64,000 bases of DNA from Cohnella ginsengisoli (lineage in GTDB: Bacteria; Bacillota; Bacilli; Paenibacillales; Paenibacillaceae), in assembly GCF_029525555.1 (NCBI RefSeq), contig NZ_JAPDHZ010000008.1, forward strand, positions 124,001-188,000. Reading direction: 5' to 3'. The position numbers were made by a program, and so were the translations under genes. The notes beneath the pieces are model-generated. The model saw nothing but the letters and a program-made list of their open reading frames with translations. It was not told the origin of the DNA and did no database searches. Positions 25,998-35,107 of the stretch are shown here, piece by piece; the first letter of the stretch is position 1, and each line of letters begins with the position of its first letter.

Positions 25998-26019
25998 CGA
26001 TCTGTACCGGTACAGATCG
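25998..26019. promoter_or_regulatory. Perfect 22-bp palindrome between EamA and MocR genes
   Basis: CGATCTGTACC is followed directly by its exact reverse complement GGTACAGATCG. It lies 23 bp before the MocR start and 92 bp from the divergent EamA start. Position and symmetry suggest the binding site of the MocR/GntR-type regulator. Confidence 0.65.
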
Positions 26020-26041
26020 CAGCCGAAGGAGTGACCCAAGC

Positions 26042-27384
26042 ATGATGCGGTATGAAGAGCTGATCCACGATATCGAGCGTAAAATCGAAGACGGAACCCT
26101 CCGCGGCGGACAAAAGCTGCCGTCCGTCCGCGAAGCGTCCGACGCCTACGCCTGCAGCAAAAGCACCGTTCTTCGCGCCTATGCCGAGCTGGAAAAACGG
26201 CACAGACTGTATTCCGTCCCCAAAGCGGCTACTACGCGGTCGCGCAAAAGCAGGAGGAGACTTCCGCTTCGGCGAACGCGGGATGGAACTTCGCGTCCGT
26301 CGCGCCGGATCCCGAGGTGTTCCCCTACCTGGACTTCCAGCATTGCATCAACAAGGCGATCGACCGGTACCGCAATCATCTGTTCACCTACGGCACGCCG
26401 CAGGGCCTTCCTTCCCTGCTCCAGGTGCTGAGCAAGCATCTGGCCGCCTACCAGGTTTTCGCCCAGCCGGAGCGGATCACCGTAACTTCCGGCGTGCAGC
26501 AGGCGCTGTCGATTCTCACGCATATGCCGTTTCCTTCGGGCAGGCGGACGGTGCTGGCGGAGCAGCCGACGTACACGATTTTGCTGGATATGCTCGCGCT
26601 CTTCGGCGTCCCCGTCCAAGGGATCGCGAGAACGGAGCGGGGCATCGACCTGGACGAGCTGGAGACGCTGTTCCGCGACGGCGACATCAAGTTTTTCTAT
26701 ACGATCCCGCGGTTTCAAAATCCGCTCGGCGCTTCCTACGGGACCGAGACGAAAAAAGCGATCGCCGCTCTGGCCAAGCGATACGACGTCATCGTCGTGG
26801 AGGACGACTTCCTCGCCGACCTCGAGACCGATCCGAAGGCGGATCCGATTCACGCTTACGGCGCGTCGCATGTGGTCTATTTGAAGAGTTATTCGAAAAT
26901 TTTGTTCCCCGGTCTTCGGGTCGGCGTCGCGGTACTGCCTCCGGGCCTGCAAGACGTCTTCAGCCGGTACAAACGCTTCACCGATATCGACAGCTCCATG
27001 CTGTCGCAAGCGGCGCTCGAGATCTATATCCAGAGCGGCATGTTCGCGCGGCGCAAACGGAAAATCTCGGATACGTACCGCCTTCGCATGCTTCGGCTGG
27101 TCCGGGCGCTCGACGCGTGCAACGGCACGCAGGACGTACGGCACCTTCGGCTGGAGGCCGGCATGCATACGCACATCGAGCTTCCGCCTACGCTAAGGAC
27201 CAAGACGCTGATCGACCGCCTCGCCAAAAAGAAAATCGAGCTGCGGGACGCCGACGCCTGCTTTCTGCCTTCGTTTCCCAAGCGCCCGCTGCTGCAGCTC
27301 AGCATCTCGCAGATCGCGGACGATCGAATCGACGAAGGCGTCGCCGCCCTCTTCGCGGAGATCGCGCGGATGCGGAGGAGCTAA
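26042..27384 (+). CDS. MocR-type regulator (GntR HTH plus PLP aminotransferase), frameshifted
   Basis: The N-terminal GntR winged helix (YEELIHDIERKIEDGTLRGGQKLPSVREASDAYACSKSTVLRAYAELE) leads into a fold-type I aminotransferase domain with the PLP lysine in YLKSYSKILFPGLRVG. One C is missing in the C4 run at 26218-26221; five C restore SVPQSGYYAVAQK and a protein of about 447 residues. AAGGAG lies upstream. MocR proteins usually sense PLP or amino compounds and regulate a divergent gene, here the EamA exporter. Confidence 0.88.
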
Positions 27385-27480
27385 GCGAAGCTGCTGAGGA
27401 GGAGCACGAGAAGGAGCGCGCATCCGCGCTGCGTCCGATCGAGCATGCGCGATTCCTGACTGCCTCCGGCCCCCAGGAAT

Positions 27481-29146
27481 TCAAGCTTCGCGCCGGCGCA
27501 CGGTCCAATCCTGCACGTTGATGAACATGCCGAAGTCCTTCGGCGTCGCGCCGACGACGCGTCCGTTCACGGCGCCGAGCGCCTTGGCCGCATAGAGCGC
27601 CGGCATCGGCACGTCTTCCGCGAGGATGTGCTGGAGCTCGCCGTACAGCGACTTGATCTTCTCTTCGTCGACTTCGGCGCCAACCGCCGCGAGCAGATCG
27701 ATCACCTTTTCGTTCCTGTAGCCGTTGGGATTGCCGGCGCCGAGGAAGTACGCGAGGTCCGGCAGCGGATTGACCGGCGTCATCGTCACGGGCAGGAGGC
27801 CTAGATCGAAGTCCTCCTTGACGACCTTGTCCGTCAGCTCGTCGAACGAGATGTTTTCCACGTTGACTTTGATGCCGACCTTGCCGAGATTGTCCGCTAT
27901 GATATACGCCGCTTGCCGGATCGCGTCGTCGCCCGACGGCACGGACAGCGTCAACGTCTTCCGTCCGTCCCAGCCCGCTTCCTTGAGCAGCCGCTTCGCC
28001 CGCGCCCGATCGTAGGCCGCAGGCTTCACGGCATTGTTGCGATAAGGACTCACGCTGCTGAAATAACCGTCCACGACCTCGCCCGCTCCGCCGAGCAGCT
28101 TAGACACCAGCTTCCGGCGGTCGATCGCGTACGAGATCGCCTTTCGTTGCCTGGCGTCCGGAACGGATTTTTCGTTCACGTACATGAATACGGTCGTCAG
28201 CGGCTGGCCGCCTACCGTCGTGACGCCCCGCATCCCTTCGATCCGTTCGTAGTCTTCGGCCGGAATGACGCCGGCGGACGGGATATTCATGTCGATCTCG
28301 CCGCTCTCCAGGGCGTCCGCAAGCGCAGAACCCGGCAGCACCTTGAAGTTGAGCCGCTCCAGCCGGGGCGCTCCCCCTGAAATAATCTTTATTCGCGACC
28401 AATCCCGCGAATCGGTCGGGCTCGTACCGTTCGAGCTTGAACGGGCCCGACGTCACGCTCGACTCGCGCATGAAGCCGCTCTCGTTCAAGTCCTCCGGCG
28501 CGACGCCCTCGAGTACGCTGCGCGGGAGCGTCCTCAGATTGCGGCCGATCGTATCCTCGAATACCGTAAGCGTCGTCGGCATCTTCGTCTTCATCTCTAC
28601 CGTGTGATCGTCGATCTTGCGAACGCCCGAGATATCCGACTCCCCGTCCGGCAGGAAACCCGAAGGTCCGAGCCCTTCGAGAATCGAAAACATGTACGCG
28701 TAATTGGAGGCGACCATCGCGTTCGCCATCAGCTTCAGCGTGAAAATAACGTCGTCTGCCGTGACGGACGTCCCGTCGGTCCATTTCGCCGCTTCGTTTA
28801 GAGTGACCTTGAACGTCCGGTTGTCGGCCGTCTCGATCGAATCGGCGAGCATCGGCTTGTACCGCAGGTCGGCGTCGATCTCCACCAAAGGCGGAAAGAG
28901 CAGTCCCGCGACATAGGCGGATACGAGACCGGCGGGCGAGAGCGGATTGATGTCGCTCGGCGCGTACGTCACGCCGACGTTCACCGTCTTCTCGGCGGCC
29001 GGATCCTGAAAGGCTCCGACGGCAGGCGAAGCCGGCGCCGTGCCTCCTCCCCCCTTGCCCGGCTGTCCGTCGCAAGCCGACAGGACGGCAGGCGCGAAGA
29101 CCAAAGACAGCGCGACGGCAAGCTTCAGGGCGAGCTTGAATTTCAT
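27481..29146 (-). CDS. Peptide/nickel-type ABC solute-binding lipoprotein (family 5), frameshifted
   Basis: Signal peptide ending in VLSAC (Cys about residue 25), then family 5 features: LSPAGLVSAYVAGLLFPPLVEIDADLRYKPMLADSIE, KWTDGTSVTADDVIFTLKLM and DAIRQ/ISYAIDRRKLV. The frame breaks at a G4/C4 run (28365-28368); one extra base joins the N- and C-terminal parts (DYFRGSAPRLERLNF) into a normal protein of about 555 residues. No permease or ATPase genes adjoin it, so it is an orphan binding protein. It is convergent with the MocR gene. Confidence 0.87.
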
Positions 29147-29339
29147 GATGGCAACTCCTTATCGCCACTGCGATCCGAATCGAGGTTTCTCTATTCATAC
29201 TATCGGATTTTGTCGAAAACTTCGCCACCCAAATAGGCAAATTTGACTACGAATTTGTTTCGAATGCTTCGTCTGCCGGTATTTCGTTTAGATAAAGAAG
29301 AGCGACAGAACCGAACATGCACGAGGAGGAGGATACGTC

Positions 29340-29558
29340 GTGGATATCAAGCGCATAGCCGGGGACATCGTCTCCAGGATCAAGAACGACAAGGACTTTT
29401 CGGAGAAGTTCAAGCGCGATCCTGCCGCGGCGATCGAGACGGTCATCGGCGTCAACCTGCCGAACGATCAGGTGAACGCGATGATCGCGGGCGTCCAGGC
29501 CAAACTGACCTCGGACAAGGCGGGAGACTTGCTCGGCTCGTTCAAAAAGCTGTTCTAG
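29340..29558 (+). CDS. Small conserved-looking protein, NHLP/Nif11-like helix pattern
   Basis: A 72-residue protein starting at GTG 29340 behind GAGGAGGAGG. It has no membrane segment and is charged and helical. FSEKFKRDPAAAIETVIGVNLPNDQVN resembles the conserved 'DP...GV-LP' stretch of nitrile-hydratase-like/Nif11 leader domains, but the C-terminus (GDLLGSFKKLF) offers no Gly-Gly-core RiPP precursor and no modifying enzyme adjoins. Function unknown; the leader resemblance is inference. Confidence 0.65.
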   Translation: MDIKRIAGDIVSRIKNDKDFSEKFKRDPAAAIETVIGVNLPNDQVNAMIAGVQAKLTSDKAGDLLGSFKKLF

Positions 29559-29766
29559 CGCCGGCGCCGAACGCCGCGTATTCGCCCAGGCTGGCAGGGT
29601 TGCCGAACAGGTAGCCCTTGCGGCCCTATTTGCGTGCACGCAGCTCAAAAACGCGAACGATCGTCGCGCTCGCGCCTTGGATCGGCTATAATAGGCATAA
29701 ATCAGAATGTATCGAATCCAATCGAATTTTGTCTTTTAATAGAATCGCCGTGGAGAGGGATTGCCG

Positions 29767-30573
29767 ATGACGATCGATATTCTCGCAAGGAACAACGTGA
29801 AGGTGCTGGGCCGCGGCGAACAGCCGATCCTGTTCGCGCACGGCTTCGGCTGCGACCAGGATATGTGGCGCTATATCGTGCCCGGCTTCGAGGCGGATTA
29901 CCGCGTCGTCCTGTTCGATCATGTCGGATCCGGCCGGTCGCAGATTCAATACTACGATACGGACAAATACAGCGACCTGCGCGGGTACGCCCAGGACGTG
30001 AACGAGATTCTGGACGCGCTCCAGCTGGAGGACGCGATATTCGTCGGCCACTCCGTCAGCAGCATGATCGGCCTGCTCGCGTCGATCCGCGACGGGAGCC
30101 GGTTCAAGCGGATCGTGATGATCGGCGCCTCTCCGCGATACATGAACGATTCGCCCGACTACTTCGGCGGCTTCGACGCGAGCGAGATTCAGGATTTGCT
30201 TAACATGATGGAGATGAACTTCATCGGATGGGCCAGCTACATGGCGCCCATCGCGATGCAGAACCCGGACCGCGGCGAGCTGGCCGAAGAGCTCGAGCGC
30301 AGCTTCTGCTCCAAGGATCCGCATATCGCCAGGCAATTCGCGGAGGTCACGTTCCTGTCGGACTGCCGCGGCGAGCTCGCGCGCACGCCCGTCCCGTCTT
30401 TGATCCTGCAATGCGCCGAGGACAGCATCGCGCCGATCGAGGTCGGGAATTATCTGCATGAACATCTCAAGAACAGCACTTTTAGGCTAATGAACGCCAA
30501 AGGACACTACCCCCACCTCAGTCATCCGGAAGAAACGACGTCCCTCATCCGACAATACTTGGCCGACGCGTAG
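29767..30573 (+). CDS. rsbQ: RsbQ-like alpha/beta hydrolase
   Basis: A 268-residue hydrolase strongly like Bacillus RsbQ. Nucleophile S96 in GHSVSS is at the same number as in RsbQ; Asp in CAEDSIAP (about 218) and His in KGHYPHLSHPEE (about 246) complete the triad. HGFGCDQDMWRYIVPGFE supplies the oxyanion hole. GAGAGGGA precedes ATG 29767. In Bacillus it works with RsbP, a PAS-PP2C phosphatase of the energy-stress pathway; here the next gene is PAS-GGDEF. It probably activates that partner through its PAS domain. Confidence 0.88.
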   Translation: MTIDILARNNVKVLGRGEQPILFAHGFGCDQDMWRYIVPGFEADYRVVLFDHVGSGRSQIQYYDTDKYSDLRGYAQDVNEILDALQLEDAIFVGHSVSSMIGLLASIRDGSRFKRIVMIGASPRYMNDSPDYFGGFDASEIQDLLNMMEMNFIGWASYMAPIAMQNPDRGELAEELERSFCSKDPHIARQFAEVTFLSDCRGELARTPVPSLILQCAEDSIAPIEVGNYLHEHLKNSTFRLMNAKGHYPHLSHPEETTSLIRQYLADA

Positions 30574-30593
30574 GCCCTGGAGAAAGGCAGTTT

Positions 30594-31580
30594 ATGGAAC
30601 TGGACACGCAACTTAATCACGCCCCTTGCGGCTACTTTTCGATTACCGCCGAAGGCTTGCTGCTTCGGTCGGCCAATCAGACGCTGCTCCAAATGCTCGG
30701 ATATGAAAGCCCGGAGTTGGCGGATCGGCACGTCGAGTCGATCCTGTCGCTCGCCAACAGGCTTTTTTTCCATACTTACTTTTATCCTTACATACAGCTG
30801 TACGGTCAAGTCAAAGAGATGTATCTCGCCTTGCGGACGAAGGACGGGCGGGACCTCCCCGTGCTGATGAACGGCGTCCGGCTGGAGCGCGGAGGCGAAC
30901 TCTTCATCGATTGCGTCGCCTTGGAGATGAATAAGCGCATCGAACACGAAAAAGACATTTTGCGGACGAAAACGCAGCTTGAAGCGCTCTATCAGGCCAC
31001 GCAGGAAGCGAATGTCCGACTGGAGCAACTGCATGCCGAATACGAAGCCAAGCAGCAGGAGCTGCTCCGTCTGAACGCGCAGCTGGAAGCCCTGGCATCG
31101 ACGGACCCGCTCACCGGCTTGCGCAACCGCCGGTTCTTTAAGGACAGCCTAGCTGAGCTGCTGGCAGCATACGCGAAGAACGGGCAGCCTTTTTCGATGC
31201 TGATCCTGGATATCGACCACTTCAAAAAGATCAACGACACCTACGGGCACCCGGTCGGCGATCTGGTGCTCTCGAGCCTCGCGGCGCTCCTCCGATCGGC
31301 GTCGGGTTCGGCCGACATCGCGGCCCGATACGGCGGGGAGGAATTCGCCGTGCTCATGCCCGGCGCGGATCGCGCGAGCGTCATCGGAGCCGCCGAGCGA
31401 TATCGGGCCGGCGTAGAAGCCGCCTCCTGGGAGGGGCTTCGCATCACGATCAGCGTCGGCGCGGCGACGGTCTCCCCCGGCGATACAGACGAGACCTTGG
31501 TGAATCGCGCGGACCAGGCGCTCTACGCCTCCAAGAGCGGCGGACGCAATCGCGTTACGTACGGGGAGACGGAACGTTGA
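30594..31580 (+). CDS. PAS-GGDEF diguanylate cyclase, partner of RsbQ
   Basis: A 328-residue protein: PAS domain (about 1-115), coiled coil (about 118-165) and GGDEF domain (about 168-325) with intact RYGGEEF active site and DHFKKINDTYGHPVGD. No RxxD inhibitory site is seen five residues before the GGEEF motif. ATG 30594 is 21 bp behind the RsbQ gene, so the two form an operon. In RsbP the same PAS/coiled-coil input drives a phosphatase; here it should drive c-di-GMP synthesis. Confidence 0.9.
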   Translation: MELDTQLNHAPCGYFSITAEGLLLRSANQTLLQMLGYESPELADRHVESILSLANRLFFHTYFYPYIQLYGQVKEMYLALRTKDGRDLPVLMNGVRLERGGELFIDCVALEMNKRIEHEKDILRTKTQLEALYQATQEANVRLEQLHAEYEAKQQELLRLNAQLEALASTDPLTGLRNRRFFKDSLAELLAAYAKNGQPFSMLILDIDHFKKINDTYGHPVGDLVLSSLAALLRSASGSADIAARYGGEEFAVLMPGADRASVIGAAERYRAGVEAASWEGLRITISVGAATVSPGDTDETLVNRADQALYASKSGGRNRVTYGETER

Positions 31581-31777
31581 TGCCGATGCCGGGACCGGCG
31601 CGAGAAGGCGGACGAGCTGGACGGCTCACCGCCTCCGGTAGCTATCCACACATACGCGCCTCCTGGTCTTGCCTATACGGCGAAGAACCCTGGCGTCCAG
31701 ACTTTATCGCAAAAACGCTTTGGAAAGCCGGCCGCCATCCAGCGCCCGCACGCCCGAAAAAGCTAAAAATTCCCATG

Positions 31778-31805
31778 TTGACACTATTGCCTGCGGTGGT
31801 AATGT
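31778..31805 (+). promoter_or_regulatory. Promoter of trpB
   Basis: TTGACA (31778-31783) and TAATGT (31800-31805) with 16-bp spacing, 57 bp before trpB. The 280 bp between the GGDEF stop and trpB hold no other gene I can support. Confidence 0.55.
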
Positions 31806-31861
31806 GATACGCTGGAAGACGAAAAGCGAGAAATCGCAATCTTACCTTTGGAGGCGCTTGC

Positions 31862-33026
31862 ATGAGCCAAGAGACGCTGCAGGAAGGATACTTCGGGGAG
31901 TTCGGAGGCAGCTTCGTACCGCCGGAATTGCAGGAAGTGCTGAGCTATCTCAGCGAGCAATTTTACAAGTTTCGCGACGATCCGGCATTCAACGAGGAGC
32001 TGCAGTATTACCTGCGGGAGTATGTCGGCCGCGAGAGCCCGCTGACCTATGCGGAGCGTCTGACCGATGCCTGGGGCGGCGCCAAGGTCTATCTCAAGCG
32101 CGAGGACCTGAACCATACGGGCGCGCATAAGATCAACAACGCCATCGGCCAGATTCTGCTCGCCAAGCGAATGGGCGCGAAGCGCATCATCGCGGAGACG
32201 GGCGCCGGACAGCACGGCGTCGCGACGGCGACGGCCTGCGCCATGTTCAATATGGACTGCGTCATCTACATGGGCGCCGAGGATACGCGGCGTCAGGCGC
32301 TGAACGTGTTCCGCATGGAGCTGCTCGGCGCGAAGGTCGTACCGGTCGACAAGGGCCAGGGCCGGCTCAAGGACGCGGTCGACGAAGCGCTGGGCGATCT
32401 GGTGCAGAACTATCAGAATACCTTCTACCTGCTCGGCTCGGCCGTCGGTCCCCATCCGTTCCCGACGATGGTCAAGCACTTCCAGGCGATCATCAGCGAG
32501 GAGTCCAAGCGGCAGATCATGGAGAAGGAAGGCCGGCTGCCGGATGCCGTCATCGCCTGCGCGGGCGGCGGCAGCAACGCGATCGGCGCGTTCGCGCACT
32601 ACATAGAAGAGCCGGACGTGCGCCTGATCGGCGTCGAGCCCGACCAGGCGCCGACGCTGACCGAAGGCGTGCCGGGCATCATTCACGGCTTCAAATGCCT
32701 CGTGCTGCTGGACGAAGCGGGGGGAACCGCGCAAAACCTACTCGATCGCCGCGGGGCTCGACTATCCGGGCATCGGGCCCGAACATAGCCACCTGAAGGT
32801 GTCCGGCCGGGCGGAGTACGTGACGGTCACCAACGACGAAGTGCTGGCGGCGTTCCAGGAGCTGTCGCGGACGGAGGGCATCGTGCCGGCGCTGGAGAGC
32901 GCGCACGCGGTCGCCCACGCCAAGAAGCTCGCGCCGACGCTGACGCGGGACCACATCCTCATCGTCAACCTGTCCGGCCGCGGCGACAAGGACGTCGAGC
33001 AAGTGTTCCATATGCTGAAAAAGTAA
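31862..33026 (+). CDS. trpB: Tryptophan synthase beta chain, frameshifted
   Basis: PLP enzyme that condenses indole with serine. GEFGGSFVPPELQEVL is the N-terminus; the PLP lysine is in NHTGAHKINNAIG and the phosphate loop is GGGSNAIG. A G6 run at 32719-32724 breaks the frame; five G give AGEPRKTYSIAAGLDYPGIGPEHSHL and a normal protein of about 388 residues ending at 33026. GGAGG precedes ATG 31862. No other trp gene is nearby and it is flanked by its own promoter and terminator, so it is a solo trpB, perhaps an indole-salvage copy. Confidence 0.93.
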
Positions 33027-33050
33027 GCTGACGGCGCTCACAAGCGCCGA

Positions 33051-33097
33051 AAAGCCGCCCCTGCGTCAGTTCGTCTGACTCGGGGGCGGCTTCTTTA
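33051..33097 (+). terminator. Terminator of trpB
   Basis: AAGCCGCCCC and inner CGTCAG pair with CTGAC and GGGGGCGGCTT, followed by CTTTAAATTT. A smaller stem (CGGCGCT/AGCGCCG) sits at 33032-33049. Confidence 0.85.
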
Positions 33098-33102
33098 AAT
33101 TT

Positions 33103-33143
33103 GCGATGCATCGCATGGGCCAAGTGTTGACCTACGTCAACAC
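33103..33143. promoter_or_regulatory. Two palindromes after trpB terminator
   Basis: GCGATGCATCGC (33103-33114) is a perfect 12-bp palindrome. GTGTTGAC-CTAC-GTCAACAC (33124-33143) has 8-bp perfect arms. They lie between the convergent trpB terminator and the stop of the sugar isomerase gene; no T-run follows, so a protein-binding or structural role is open. Confidence 0.5.
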
Positions 33144-33191
33144 ATCATGCCCCGCGGCACCGTGCACGGATCCCGCTTGCTGGCCACTTTC

Positions 33192-34016
33192 TCAAGCGTC
33201 CCGCAGCCACTGCTTCAGATCGCCCGCCGTGCGCAGGATGTCCTGCCGCTGCGCTTCGCCCGATATCTCGCGCTCGATGATGTACTCGCCGGCGTAGCCG
33301 ATCTCCTTCAGCTTGCGCACGAACGCGGGGAAGTTCACCTTGCCCGTGCCCGCGCGCACTTCCTCGCCAAGGTTGTCGCCGTCCGTCGGATACAGCCCGT
33401 CCTTGACGTGGACGTTGCGCACGTAGGCGCCGATCGTGTCCAGCGCGTCGATCGGATTGCCTTTGCCGTACAGGATGAGATTGGCCGGGTCGAGGTTGAT
33501 GCCGAGATTGGACGTGCCGACGCGCTGGATCGTGCGCAGCAGCACGACCGGCGTCTCCTGTCCCGTCTCGAACCAAAAGCCGATCCCCTTGCTATCGCAG
33601 TAGGCGGCGACCTCGCGGACGGCTTCGACGACCGCCGGATAAGCGGGATCCGTCATATTTTCCGGGATAAATCCGACGTGCGTGATGATCGCCGGAGCGC
33701 CGATCCAAGACGCGAAGTCCGCCCAGCCCTTCAGCGCCTTCACCCGTTCTTCGCGGTACGCTTCGGGCACGAGGCCCAGCGTCAGCGGTCCCTGCGTGAA
33801 GTTCCACGCCGCCGGTCCCGGCACGCCCGCCCATACCGCGCAGACGCGCACGTTCGCCTCGCGCGCTTCCTTGACGACCCGCTCGGCCACTTCCGGCGTG
33901 CAATGATCCATGTTCCACGAATTCAACTGGCACACGCCGAACCCGTAATCGCTGACGACCTTGAACATATTGTCCTGCGCGCTCGTATCGATAGTATGAA
34001 TAACGCCGATTTCCAA
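33192..34016 (-). CDS. Sugar phosphate isomerase/epimerase (xylose-isomerase-like TIM barrel)
   Basis: About 274 residues. Metal and substrate residues of the AP-endonuclease-2/IolE-type barrel are visible: ITHVGFIPEN, FWFETGQET, GINLDPANLILYG, VHVKDG and YIIERE. The best start is TTG 34016, behind GGGAGGG; the upstream in-frame ATG at 34112 has no binding site and would add a non-conserved leader. Family members isomerise or epimerise keto-sugars. It is divergent from an AraC regulator at 34207. Confidence 0.85.
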   Translation of the reverse strand: MEIGVIHTIDTSAQDNMFKVVSDYGFGVCQLNSWNMDHCTPEVAERVVKEAREANVRVCAVWAGVPGPAAWNFTQGPLTLGLVPEAYREERVKALKGWADFASWIGAPAIITHVGFIPENMTDPAYPAVVEAVREVAAYCDSKGIGFWFETGQETPVVLLRTIQRVGTSNLGINLDPANLILYGKGNPIDALDTIGAYVRNVHVKDGLYPTDGDNLGEEVRAGTGKVNFPAFVRKLKEIGYAGEYIIEREISGEAQRQDILRTAGDLKQWLRDA

Positions 34017-34156
34017 GATTAAGCCCTCCCCGTATCCGCCAAAATGCAAGATGCAGCCCGCGTCCGCGCTTGGCGTTGTAAGCATGCTAGCCCCATCATA
34101 GCCCCTTTCCACGCAGCTTGATTTAGAAAATTTGTCGGGAATTTTGCATTCTCTTT

Positions 34157-34184
34157 TTGCATAATCGGACGGAAAGTTTATACT
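34157..34184 (+). promoter_or_regulatory. Promoter of AraC regulator
   Basis: TTGCAT (34157-34162) and TATACT (34179-34184), 16-bp spacer, 22 bp before the AraC start codon. Confidence 0.55.
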
Positions 34185-34206
34185 TTAGTTCGGAGGGGAA
34201 GGACGG

Positions 34207-35092
34207 ATGGATTTTATCAAGCATAGGCTGCGCGAGCAGCTCGTCGTGAACGACATTTACACCTGCTACTACTTCGAGCAGTCCAATCGGGAGCAGTACA
34301 TCGCGGAAAGCCACGATTTCTGGGAGATCGTCTACGTCGACAAAGGCGAAGTGAACGCGAATACGGGGTCGGGTTATTATCGGCTGAATCAAGGCAACAT
34401 TCTCGTGCATAGTCCAAACGAATTCCATCAGCTCGAGAGTACCGGCAGCAAGGCGCCCAATTTGTTCATCGTCACCTTTCGCTGCGACGACGAGGCCATG
34501 GCCTTTTTTCGACGAAAATAAGCTGTTCCGAATCGGACAAGCCGAGCATGCGGCGCTCGCGCGGTTGATGAAGGAGGGTCTGGACGCCTTCGGCCTGAAC
34601 CAGTACCCGATCGTCCCCCGGCCCGAGGCCGCATTCGCGGCGGAACAGCTCTTTAAACTTTATCTGGAGCAGCTGCTGATCCTCATCATCCGCCATGCGC
34701 GACCTGCCAGGCAGCAGGCCGAGCAGCAGCTCATGTCCACCACCGCCGAAAATCAGAGCGCGCACCTGGGCAAGCGGATCATCGCGTATCTCGAGCAAAA
34801 CCTGTCCGCCAAAATCACGCTGGACGGCCTGTCCGCGCAGTTCAACATGGGCCGCACGCAACTGAATATTTTGTTCAAGCGAACGGTCGGCACCGGCATC
34901 ATCGCCTACCTCAACCGCCTGAAGATCGAGCGGGCCAAAGCCTATATCCGCGAGGATATCTATAATTTGACCGAAATTTCGAACCTGCTTGGATACAGCA
35001 GCGTCCATTACTTTTCGCGTCACTTCAAGCAATCCGTCGGCATGACGCCGTCCGAATACGCAAGGACGATCAAGGCGCGGAACGAGCTTTGA
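34207..35092 (+). CDS. AraC-family regulator with cupin domain, frameshifted
   Basis: The N-terminal AraC-binding cupin (HDFWEIVYVDKGEVNAN, LNQGNILVHSPNEFHQL) is separated from the C-terminal HTH (ITLDGLSAQFNMGRTQLNILFKRTVGTG and LTEISNLLGYSSVHYFSRHFKQSVGMTPSEYAR) by a break in a T6 run at 34504-34509. With five T the text reads AFFDENKLFRIGQ and gives one protein of about 294 residues. It is divergent from the sugar isomerase gene, a common target arrangement. Confidence 0.88.
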
Positions 35093-35107
35093 GCCGGGCT
35101 TGCCGCC

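Noticed and set aside
31581..31861. Small open frames between the GGDEF and trpB genes
   Set aside because: No good start signals; the stretch contains the trpB promoter instead.
32799..33026. Separate small gene downstream of trpB
   Set aside because: It is the C-terminal part of TrpB after a one-base break.
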